A DNA stretch of 8,079 nt from an uncultured Comamonadaceae bacterium. GTDB lineage: Bacteria > Pseudomonadota > Gammaproteobacteria > Burkholderiales > Burkholderiaceae. The notes under the pieces are model-generated. The model was not told the origin of the DNA. It was given only the letters and a program-made list of their open reading frames with translations, and did no database searches. How positions within the stretch are numbered: position 1 is the first letter of the stretch; every line of letters begins with the position of its first letter. Where the stretch lies: NCBI GenBank assembly GCA_946482115.1, contig CAMLQP010000124.1, positions 1 through 8,079 on the forward strand, read 5' to 3'. The translations under genes and the position numbers were made by a program. Shown here piece by piece: positions 1-5,686 of this stretch.

Positions 1-2
1 TG

Positions 3-311
3 GCCTACAGCAGCTCCATCGGTGGCACGCACGTGACGGCGCTGGGCGGCGGGCGTGACCTGCCCGGCCCGCGGCCGGTGCTGTTCTTTGCGCCGGCGCA
101 GATCAAGAAGCGCCACGCCGACTGGGGCGCAGCGGTGCTGGGGCAGCGGCTGGTCGAGTCGTGGCACCACTTCCTGGGCGCTGTTCGCGACAGCACACCG
201 CCCTGGGTGCTGGTTCAGCGCCACGAGGGGGCGGCGGCGGTTCAGGCAGCCTACTCGCAGGTGCTGGCCGGGCAGGGCGACCCGCGCACCGGGCACATCC
301 TCTCACTCTGA
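3..311 (+). CDS. DUF2855-family protein, C-terminal 102 residues (5' end outside window)
   Basis: The open frame enters from the left edge and ends at TGA 309-311. The visible part begins AYSSSIGGTHVTALGG and continues through LPGPRPVLFFAPAQIKKR, a tryptophan/histidine-rich VESWHHFLG segment and a terminal GHILSL. From memory this is the characteristic C-terminus of DUF2855 proteins, which are about 350-370 residues long and are thought to be distant relatives of medium-chain (quinone oxidoreductase-like) reductases. No reaction is established for them to my knowledge. A GTG at 30-32 and an ACG at 33 fall inside the conserved stretch and are not starts. The gene converges on the flavoprotein gene and overlaps its last 9 bases (303-311). 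The family call is fairly sure; any enzymatic role is unknown. Confidence 0.82.
   Translation, partial: AYSSSIGGTHVTALGGGRDLPGPRPVLFFAPAQIKKRHADWGAAVLGQRLVESWHHFLGAVRDSTPPWVLVQRHEGAAAVQAAYSQVLAGQGDPRTGHILSL
303..311. other. Tail-to-tail overlap of DUF2855 and flavoprotein genes (9 bases)
   Basis: The TGA of the plus-strand DUF2855 gene (309-311) and the stop of the minus-strand flavoprotein (305-303) cross, so the last codons of each are read antisense to the other. No space remains for a conventional terminator between them; transcripts must end inside the opposing gene. Confidence 0.85.
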
Positions 312-1703
312 GGCGGCCAGCCGCGCCATGTTGGCCAGGGCTGGCCTCACGAGGTCGCGCAGGCGGGCCAGCACGGCCAGGCGTTCGGTGTCGGTCGGGG
401 CGAGGTCGGCCACCATGCCACCGAAGGCGTCCAGCCGGGCGTGGCGCATCCACTGGCGCAGCGGCTTGTCCTGTGCCCACTGGTGTTGGTTGGCCATGCT
501 CTGCTGCGTGGCGCGCGCGTAACCCCGCAGGTCCTTGGGGAAGGGCACGGGCGTGCATAGCCGGTTCTTGTCGGCGTCGTCCCTGCCGTGCACCTCGACG
601 TAGGCGGTGAGGGCCGCGCTCAGCACCACCAGCGGCGCGAACAGCAGCTGGATGGTGATGTGGTCGGCCTGGAACACCGGCTCGGCGGCGCGCTGGCTGA
701 TGGCGGAGGCGGTGCAGTCGATGAACACCGTGCCGGGCTCGGTCGGCACCTGGCCGCGCTCCAGCACCAGGGCGTCGGGCTCCAGCGCCAGCACCCGGCC
801 CAGGCGCACGCGACGGGTGAGGGTGCGCAACAGGGCCACCTCGCCGGTGGAGATGGTGGCGTAGTGGAACAGGGTGGGCCGCTGCTGGGGGTCGACACGC
901 AGCATCAGCCCTTTGTCCTCCAGCCGCAGGAACAGGTCGTCGATGGACGTGGCCTCGGCAAAAGCCGCCAGGCGGTGGACTTCGCCACCGATGCTCTGGT
1001 GGAAGAACTCCAGCCCCGGCTGCGCGTGCAGGCGGTTCTGCACCCACGAGTCGCGTGGCATGACCCACTGGATGGCGTCGGGCGGTGCCCCGTTGCGCAG
1101 CAGCCAGACGGCCGCGTCCATGGCCGTCTTGCCAGCGCCCAGGATGCAGAAACGCTGGGAGAATCCACCGGGGGGGCCTTGTTGCCACAGGCGCGGCAGC
1201 GCGTTGGGCGGCACCAGCCGCACCCCGTCGGCCACCCGGAGCGACGGCGTGTGGGTGGCCGGTATGGCCGGTGACATGAACGTGGCGTCCACGGTCTTGC
1301 GGCGCACCGTCACCTCGGTGGCGGCGCCCGACAGCACGTTGACCAGGCGCCCGTGGCCCAGGTACTCGCTGCTGGGGAAGTAGGACACCCGGCCGCTGGG
1401 CAGGAATCGCTGGCGCATCACCCGGTCGTAGTAGGCGTTGATCTCGGGGCCACTGGCCAGTTCGTAGAGGCCGGCATTGGGGCCGTGGTCGTCCTTGCGC
1501 CGGCTGCCCAGTTCGGTGGAGTTGACGCCGTAGTAGGCCGAGGGCTGGTGCAGGCCCACGAAGGGGTAGGCGTCGTTCCAGTGTCCGCCCGGTGCGGCGC
1601 GCCGGTCCACCAGCGTGATGTGGGCGTCGGATTCTTCCAGCAGGGTGTCGGCGAAGGCCATGCCAACCGCGCCGCTGCCGATGACCAGGTAGTCCGTCTC
1701 CAT
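303..1703 (-). CDS. FAD/NAD(P)-binding oxidoreductase with two Rossmann motifs, 466 aa
   Basis: Predicted soluble flavoprotein. The N-terminus reads METDYLVIGSGAVG, with a GxGxxG dinucleotide-binding motif at residues 9-14 and an acidic residue at the end of strand 2 (VDRR, D33), as expected for FAD. A second nucleotide-binding motif, FCILGAGKTAMD (GAGKTA at 189-194), suggests NAD(P)H binding, and FIDCTAS (327-333) resembles the late FAD-contact motif of such enzymes. HWNDAYPFVGLHQPSAYYG (41-59) resembles the flavin-proximal loop of FMO-like enzymes. The FMO fingerprint FxGxxxHxxxY is absent, so I would not call it a monooxygenase. Start: ATG at 1703 has a good GGAGG 8 bases upstream and directly precedes the Rossmann strand; a TTG 12 codons upstream (1739) has no ribosome site. 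It lies 74 bases downstream of the IclR gene on the same strand and may be cotranscribed. Its stop overlaps the DUF2855 gene. The substrate is unknown. Confidence 0.85.
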   Translation of the reverse strand: METDYLVIGSGAVGMAFADTLLEESDAHITLVDRRAAPGGHWNDAYPFVGLHQPSAYYGVNSTELGSRRKDDHGPNAGLYELASGPEINAYYDRVMRQRFLPSGRVSYFPSSEYLGHGRLVNVLSGAATEVTVRRKTVDATFMSPAIPATHTPSLRVADGVRLVPPNALPRLWQQGPPGGFSQRFCILGAGKTAMDAAVWLLRNGAPPDAIQWVMPRDSWVQNRLHAQPGLEFFHQSIGGEVHRLAAFAEATSIDDLFLRLEDKGLMLRVDPQQRPTLFHYATISTGEVALLRTLTRRVRLGRVLALEPDALVLERGQVPTEPGTVFIDCTASAISQRAAEPVFQADHITIQLLFAPLVVLSAALTAYVEVHGRDDADKNRLCTPVPFPKDLRGYARATQQSMANQHQWAQDKPLRQWMRHARLDAFGGMVADLAPTDTERLAVLARLRDLVRPALANMARLAASE

Positions 1704-1777
1704 GCCGATTGCCTCCAGCCGTGGCGCACAAGGAACCAAGCTTGGGCCCGCGCGCCCGGCGTGTCAACGTGCGCCGC
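1704..1777 (-). other. Short intergenic spacer between IclR gene and flavoprotein gene
   Basis: This 74-base spacer contains a perfect sigma-70 -35 hexamer on the minus strand (TTGACA, bases 1767-1762). The sequence 17-18 bases downstream (CAAGCT/AAGCTT around 1744-1738) is a poor -10 match, so an internal promoter for the flavoprotein is only weakly suggested. A 10-base palindrome, CCAAGCTTGG, sits at 1736-1745. The flavoprotein's Shine-Dalgarno (GGAGG, 1716-1712) is at the downstream end. I see no GC hairpin followed by a T-tract, so readthrough from the IclR gene seems likely. Confidence 0.35.
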
Positions 1778-2539
1778 TCACAGCGTGCGCGCCACCGCCA
1801 CCGCCGCCTCGCTGAGGCGCGGCAGAAACTGCGGCAGCCGATCCAGCGACACCCGCGCCGCCGGCGCCTGCAGCGCCAGTGCGCAACGCACCGCGCGCTC
1901 GCCCGCCGCGCGCACCGGCACCGCGATGCAGACCAGCCCGTCGACGAATTCCTCGGCGTCCAGCGCGTAGCCCTGGCGGCGTATGGCTTCGAACTCGCGG
2001 TCCAGCGCCTCCCGCGTGGTCAGGGTGGTGGCGGTGTGGCGGCTCAGCGCGAGACCGTCCAGCAGGGCGTGGCGCTCGCGCGCGCCGCGGTGCGCGAGGA
2101 ACAGCTTGCCGCTGGCCGAGCAGTGCAGCGGCACGCGCGTGCCGGGGCGCAGTTCCAGCCGCAGCGGAAAGGCCGATTCCACGCGGTCCAGGTACACCAC
2201 CTCGGCGCCCGAGAGCGCGGTGAGGTTGCAGCTTTCACCCACCTCGGCCACCAATTGGCGCAGCACCGCGTGGCGCACGCCGTGCTGGGTGCTGGCGCTC
2301 AGCGACACCTCGCCCAGGCGCAGCAGGCGGGTGCTGAGCGTGTAGCGGCGGCCGTCGGGTTCGCGTTGCAGCCAGCCGCCGGCCTCCAGTTGTGCCAGCA
2401 TGCGGTGCACCGTGGGTTTGGGCCAGCCGGTCAGGGTCACCACGTCGGGCAGGGCCAGCGCGCGGCCGTCGTTGGCCAAGCGCTCCAGCAGTTCCAGCAG
2501 GCGCAGGCCGGGGCTGGTTTCAGCAGCTTGCGTGTTCAT
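1778..2539 (-). CDS. IclR-family transcriptional regulator, 253 aa
   Basis: DNA-binding regulator with the two-part IclR architecture. Residues about 10-65 form the winged helix-turn-helix (GLRLLELLERLAND, then LTGWPKPTVHRMLAQLEAGGWLQ with wing PDGRRYTL). Residues about 75-250 form the effector-binding domain. Family signatures in the latter are PLHCSASGKLFLA (137-149), GYALDAEEFVDGLVCIAVPV (190-209) and a final helical stretch. The length is typical of the family (about 250-270). The ATG at 2539 is chosen because the wHTH begins right after it; further upstream the open frame runs only through low-information antisense of the SDR gene. The ribosome site is weak. It is divergent from the five-gene operon with a 93-base gap, and the inverted repeat at 2541-2578 abuts its start codon. 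Autoregulation and control of the divergent operon are therefore likely (inference). Effector unknown; whether it activates or represses cannot be read. Confidence 0.93.
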   Translation of the reverse strand: MNTQAAETSPGLRLLELLERLANDGRALALPDVVTLTGWPKPTVHRMLAQLEAGGWLQREPDGRRYTLSTRLLRLGEVSLSASTQHGVRHAVLRQLVAEVGESCNLTALSGAEVVYLDRVESAFPLRLELRPGTRVPLHCSASGKLFLAHRGARERHALLDGLALSRHTATTLTTREALDREFEAIRRQGYALDAEEFVDGLVCIAVPVRAAGERAVRCALALQAPAARVSLDRLPQFLPRLSEAAVAVARTL

Positions 2540-2540
2540 A

Positions 2541-2578
2541 TCTCGAAAAATGAGACGATTACTCAAAAAATTTCGAGA
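2541..2578. promoter_or_regulatory. Nested inverted repeat, probable IclR-protein operator in the divergent control region
   Basis: Outer arms TCTCGAAA (2541-2548) and TTTCGAGA (2571-2578) are perfect 8-base reverse complements. Inner arms TGAG (2551-2554) and CTCA (2562-2565) are also complementary, around a 7-base centre ACGATTA. Read outward, both half-sites have the form CTCA, an A/T run, then TTTCGAGA; the right spacer is 3 bases longer. The patch is strikingly AT-rich against its surroundings. It lies 2 bases upstream of the IclR start codon and about 55 bases upstream of the SDR start, as expected for a shared operator of a divergently transcribed IclR regulator. No convincing -35/-10 pair could be assigned on either strand; TACAGT at 2596-2601 is a possible weak -10 for the plus-strand operon. 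Confidence 0.6.
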
Positions 2579-2620
2579 CAGATTGTGCCTGCCCCTACAG
2601 TTCGCGCCAACCCGATACCG

Positions 2621-2626
2621 AGGAGA
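2621..2626 (+). promoter_or_regulatory. Ribosome binding site that decides the TTG start of the SDR gene
   Basis: AGGAGA lies 6 bases upstream of TTG 2633-2635, the ideal distance. No ATG occurs in frame nearby, and the only upstream alternative (GTG 2585) has no ribosome site. This fixes the SDR start at the TTG codon immediately before the first Rossmann strand. Confidence 0.7.
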
Positions 2627-2632
2627 CGAGGT

Positions 2633-3436
2633 TTGAAGTTTGAAAACGCCGTGTTGACGGGCGCCTGCGGCGGCCTGGGCCAGGCGCTGGCGCGCGAGCT
2701 GATCGCTGGCGGCGCGCGCGTGGCGCTGGTGGGGCTGAACCGCACGGTGCTCGGCGAGCTGGCCGCGCTGGCGCCGGAGCGTTGCGCCATTTACACGCCC
2801 GATGTGAGCGACGGCGCCGCCATGGCCGCGATGGGCACCGACTGGATGGGGCGCTCCGGCGTGCCCGACCTCGTGATCGCCAACGCCGGCGTGGCCGGCG
2901 GCTTCGACACCGAGCGCCCCGAAGACCTGGCCGTGCTGCGCCGCATGCTGGAAATCAACCTGATCGGCGTGGCCGCCACATTCTCCCCCTTCCTGGCCGC
3001 GATGAAGACCGGCCAGCGCCCGGGAGCGCTCGTGGGCGTGGCCAGCGTGGCCGGCTGGCGTGGCCTGCCGGGCAACGGCGCCTACTGCGCCAGCAAGGCC
3101 GGCCTTATCACCTACCTGCAAAGCCTGCGCGCCGAGCTGCGCCCCACGGCGCTGACCGTGCACACCGTGAGCCCCGGCTACCTGCGCACCGCGCTCACCG
3201 CCGGCAACCGCTTTGCCATGCCCGGCCTGCTGGAGCCCGAGGTGGCCGCGAAGATGCTGCTGGAAGGCGTGGCCGCCGGGCGCGAACACCTTGTGCTGCC
3301 ACGGCGCACCGGCTGGCTGGCGCGTGCGCTGGCGCTGCTGCCCGCGCGCGTGCACGACCGCATCCTGTTGTCCCAACCCCGCAAACCCCGGCCCGGTGAG
3401 GCCGGCGCGACCGAGATACCTGGTCTGAAACGATGA
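2633..3436 (+). CDS. Classical short-chain dehydrogenase/reductase (SDR), 267 aa, TTG start
   Basis: NAD(P)(H)-dependent oxidoreductase acting on an alcohol/carbonyl pair. The cofactor motif TGACGGLG is at residues 9-16, a cofactor aspartate in PDVSD is at 57, and NAG (84-86) stabilises the sheet. The catalytic set is N109 (EINL), S138 (ASVAG), Y151 and K155 (YCASK). SPGYLRT (180-186) is the usual PG motif after strand 6. All key residues are present, so it should be active. The length is standard. The C-terminal 40 residues (RTGWLARALALLPARVHDRIL) form a hydrophobic/basic helix like that seen in SDRs handling lipophilic substrates; membrane association is only a guess. First gene of the five-gene operon: its TGA overlaps the next gene's ATG by 4 bases (ATGA, 3433-3436). 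Inference: oxidises a secondary alcohol to a ketone, or the reverse; substrate unknown. Confidence 0.92.
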   Translation: MKFENAVLTGACGGLGQALARELIAGGARVALVGLNRTVLGELAALAPERCAIYTPDVSDGAAMAAMGTDWMGRSGVPDLVIANAGVAGGFDTERPEDLAVLRRMLEINLIGVAATFSPFLAAMKTGQRPGALVGVASVAGWRGLPGNGAYCASKAGLITYLQSLRAELRPTALTVHTVSPGYLRTALTAGNRFAMPGLLEPEVAAKMLLEGVAAGREHLVLPRRTGWLARALALLPARVHDRILLSQPRKPRPGEAGATEIPGLKR

Positions 3437-4746
3437 GCACTCCCACACAACAACAGATCGCCCTGATCGGCGCGGGCCCCTCGGGCCTGGCTGGTGCCCG
3501 CAACCTCCAAAAGCTGGGCATCGCCTTCCAGGGCTTCGAGGCCCACGCCGACGTGGGCGGCCTCTGGAACATCGAGAACCCGCGTTCCACGGTGTACGAA
3601 TCGGCGCACCTGATTTCCAGCAAGCGCATGACGGAGTTCACCGAATTCCCCATGGCCGAGCACGTGGCCGATTACCCCAGCCACCGCGAGCTGCTGGACT
3701 ATTTCCGCGCCTTCGCGCGCCACTTCGACCTGCACCGGCACTTCCGCTTCAACACCCGTGTGCTCAAGGTGGAGCCGGTGTCCGACGCGCCAGACACGCC
3801 GTGGCGCGTGACCACGCAGACCGGCGATGCGCCGCCCGAGGTGGCCGAGTACAAGGGCGTGGTCATCGCCAACGGCACGCTGGCCGAGCCCAACCTGCCG
3901 AAATTCCCCGGCGAATTCGCGGGCGAGATCTGGCATACCGCCCACTACAAGACGGCCACCCAGTTCACGGGCAAGCGCGTGCTGATCGTGGGCGCGGGCA
4001 ACTCGGGCTGCGACATCGCGGTGGACGCGGTGCACCACGCGCAGAGCGTGGACATCTCGGTGCGCCGGGGCTACTACTTCGTGCCCAAGTACGTGTTTGG
4101 CAAGCCGGCCGATGCGGTGGGCGGCAAGATCACGCTGCCACCCTGGCTCAAGCAGCGCATCGACAGCACCATCCTCCAGTGGTTCACCGGCGACCCGGTG
4201 CGCTTCGGCTTCCCCAGGCCGGACTACCGCATGTACGAATCGCACCCGGTGGTGAACTCGCTGATCCTGTACCACATCGGCCACGGCGACGTGGGCGTGC
4301 GCGCCGACATCGAACGGCTGGACGGCCACACCGTGCGCTTCAAGGACGGCACCGCCAGGGACTACGACCTCATCGTCTGCGCCACCGGCTACAAGCTGCA
4401 CTACCCCTTCCTGGACCACGCGCTGCTGAACTGGCAGGGCATGGCGCCGCAGCTCCACCTCAACATCTTCGCGCCCCGCTTCGACCGCCTGGCCGTGCTG
4501 GGCATGGTGGAGGCCAGCGGCCTGGGCTGGCAGGGCCGCTATGAGCAGGCCGAGCTGGTGGCGCGCTACCTGAAAGGGCTGGACGCCGGTGCGCCGCAGG
4601 CCGCCGCGCTCAAGGCTGCCAAGGCCGGGCCACCGCCCGACCTGTCCGGCGGCTACCGCTACCTCAAGCTGGAGCGCATGGCCTACTACGTGCACAAGGA
4701 CACCTACCGCAAGGCCGTGCGCACGGCCGCGCAGGCTTTCCAATAA
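3433..4746 (+). CDS. Flavin-containing monooxygenase (class B, FMO-type), 437 aa
   Basis: FAD- and NADPH-dependent monooxygenase. The FAD Rossmann motif GAGPSG is at 13-18. The NADPH Rossmann motif GAGNSG is at 187-192. The family fingerprint FxGxxxHxxxY is exact at 162-172 (FAGEIWHTAHY). CATGY (316-320) is the conserved ATG motif. The tyrosine ending the fingerprint indicates the FMO rather than the Baeyer-Villiger group, which ends in W and P/D. The length (437) suits bacterial FMOs. The segment LISSKRMTEFTEFPM (60-74) aligns by eye with the TNSSKEMM region of animal FMOs, but the active-site Asn is replaced by Ile61. No signal peptide or membrane anchor is visible. Its own ribosome site is weak, so translation probably depends on coupling with the SDR gene through the ATGA overlap. 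Role inferred: oxygenates the SDR product or a heteroatom-containing relative. Substrate unknown. Confidence 0.93.
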   Translation: MSTPTQQQIALIGAGPSGLAGARNLQKLGIAFQGFEAHADVGGLWNIENPRSTVYESAHLISSKRMTEFTEFPMAEHVADYPSHRELLDYFRAFARHFDLHRHFRFNTRVLKVEPVSDAPDTPWRVTTQTGDAPPEVAEYKGVVIANGTLAEPNLPKFPGEFAGEIWHTAHYKTATQFTGKRVLIVGAGNSGCDIAVDAVHHAQSVDISVRRGYYFVPKYVFGKPADAVGGKITLPPWLKQRIDSTILQWFTGDPVRFGFPRPDYRMYESHPVVNSLILYHIGHGDVGVRADIERLDGHTVRFKDGTARDYDLIVCATGYKLHYPFLDHALLNWQGMAPQLHLNIFAPRFDRLAVLGMVEASGLGWQGRYEQAELVARYLKGLDAGAPQAAALKAAKAGPPPDLSGGYRYLKLERMAYYVHKDTYRKAVRTAAQAFQ

Positions 4747-4747
4747 C

Positions 4748-4754
4748 AAGGAGA
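4748..4754 (+). promoter_or_regulatory. Strong ribosome binding site of the BASS transporter gene
   Basis: AAGGAGA in the 13-base gap after the monooxygenase stop (TAA 4744-4746), 5 bases before ATG 4760. It is the only junction in the operon where a full independent ribosome site sits outside coding sequence, suggesting separate initiation for the transporter. Confidence 0.75.
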
Positions 4755-4759
4755 CTTCC

Positions 4760-5686
4760 ATGCTGCCCGTCGACGAGATCCGCCTGAACTTCAATCCCGC
4801 CATGCTGGCCGTGCTCAACGGCGTGCTGGCCTTCCTGATGTTCGGCATTGCGCTGGACACCCGCGTGGAGGACTTCAGGCGCGTGGCGCGCATGCCGCTG
4901 GCCTTCGCGGTCGGCGTGGGCGCGCAGTTCGTCGCGCTGCCGGCCATCACCTACGCGCTCACGCTGGTGCTGGGCGTGGGCCCCAGCATCGCGCTGGGCA
5001 TGATCCTGGTGGCCTGCTGCCCGCCCGGCAACATCAGCAACATCCTCACCCACCGCGCCAACGGCAACGTGGCGCTTAGCGTGTCCATGACAGCGGTCTC
5101 CAACGCCATCGCCATCGTGGCCATGCCGGTCAACTTCGCGTTCTGGGGCGGCCTGCATCCCACCGCCTCGGCACTGCTGCGCACCATCTCGCTCGATCCG
5201 CTGGAGATGGCGGTGCACATCCTCATCATCATCGGCATCCCGTTCGTGCTGGGCATCTGGTGCGCCAGCCGCTTTCCCAACTGGACCGCGCGCTTCAAGA
5301 AGCCCATGCGCATCCTGAGTTTTCTCACGCTGATCGCCTTCATCATCGGCGCCATCGCCGGCAACTGGCGCTACTTTCTCGACTACGTGGGCCTGGTCAT
5401 CGTGGCCGTGGCCATCCACGACGCGCTCGCCTTCGGCACCGGCTGGGTCTGCGCGCGCGCCTTCGGCCTGGCCGACTACGACCGCCGCGCGCTGTCCATC
5501 GAGGTCGGCATCCGCAACGCCGGCCTGGGCCTGGTGCTGATCTTCAGCTTCTTCGGCGGCCTGGGCGGCATGGCCGTGGTGGCGGGCGTCTGGGGCTTCT
5601 GGGACATCATCGCGGGCCTCGCGCTGGCCAGCTGGTGGGCCAGAAAGCCGCTGCAGGGCGGCATGCCCACGGAGGCCAAGGCATGA
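4760..5686 (+). CDS. Bile acid:sodium symporter (BASS) family transporter, 308 aa
   Basis: Inner-membrane secondary transporter of about 9-10 membrane segments. Hydrophobic stretches are at about 14-32, 45-70, 74-88, 103-128, 150-170, 185-200, 207-225, 253-275 and 275-292. Landmarks of the family are CCPPGNISN at 86-94 (the first crossover, CCPGGTxSN in relatives), NVALSVSMTAVS at 103-114 and EVGIRNAGL at 248-256 (second crossover, EVGxQN). By comparison with my memory of the Neisseria homologue ASBT-NM, the Na1-site residues S93, N94, S107, T111 and E248 are all present. The Na2-site glutamine is replaced by R252, though a second Na2 glutamine appears kept as Q56. Family members take up bile acids, pantoate, 2-oxoacids and other organic anions, so the substrate is open. 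The start has a strong ribosome site. The stop overlaps the next gene by ATGA. Context suggests it imports the operon's substrate. Confidence 0.92.
   Translation: MLPVDEIRLNFNPAMLAVLNGVLAFLMFGIALDTRVEDFRRVARMPLAFAVGVGAQFVALPAITYALTLVLGVGPSIALGMILVACCPPGNISNILTHRANGNVALSVSMTAVSNAIAIVAMPVNFAFWGGLHPTASALLRTISLDPLEMAVHILIIIGIPFVLGIWCASRFPNWTARFKKPMRILSFLTLIAFIIGAIAGNWRYFLDYVGLVIVAVAIHDALAFGTGWVCARAFGLADYDRRALSIEVGIRNAGLGLVLIFSFFGGLGGMAVVAGVWGFWDIIAGLALASWWARKPLQGGMPTEAKA

Noticed and set aside
1736..1745. CCAAGCTTGG palindrome as a possible operator or terminator
   Set aside because: Only 10 bases with no loop and no T-tract, and not shared with the repeat at 2541-2578; plausible by chance.
103..1767. 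554-residue minus-strand open frame overlapping the flavoprotein
   Set aside because: It is an out-of-frame shadow of the flavoprotein gene, extremely rich in Arg, Pro, Gly and Ala; the flavoprotein frame has both Rossmann motifs and a GGAGG-preceded ATG.
1709..2632. Plus-strand open frame running in front of the SDR as an apparent 300-residue N-terminal extension
   Set aside because: It is antisense to the IclR gene, whose domains are clear; the extension is Arg/Gln/Ala-rich with no recognisable domain. The SDR has a proper ribosome site and start at 2633.
2540..2632. Specific -35/-10 promoters in the divergent region
   Set aside because: Several weak hexamers can be paired (for example TACAGT at 2596-2601), but none has a good partner at 16-18 bases, so no promoter is annotated with coordinates.
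2540..3448. Minus-strand open frame extending the IclR protein by about 300 residues
   Set aside because: It lies antisense to the SDR and has low-complexity Gly/His/Gln/Ala composition; the wHTH begins just after ATG 2539.
3433..4746. Baeyer-Villiger monooxygenase call for the flavin monooxygenase
   Set aside because: The fingerprint at 162-172 ends in Tyr (FMO type) rather than the Trp-Pro/Asp of type I Baeyer-Villiger enzymes, and the chain is shorter than typical. Ketone oxygenation is still possible but is not supported by the motif.
3178..4950. 590-residue minus-strand open frame over the FMO gene
   Set aside because: Long stop-free antisense frames are expected in GC-rich DNA; the His/Val/Gly-rich composition has no domain, and the FMO on the other strand carries every family motif.
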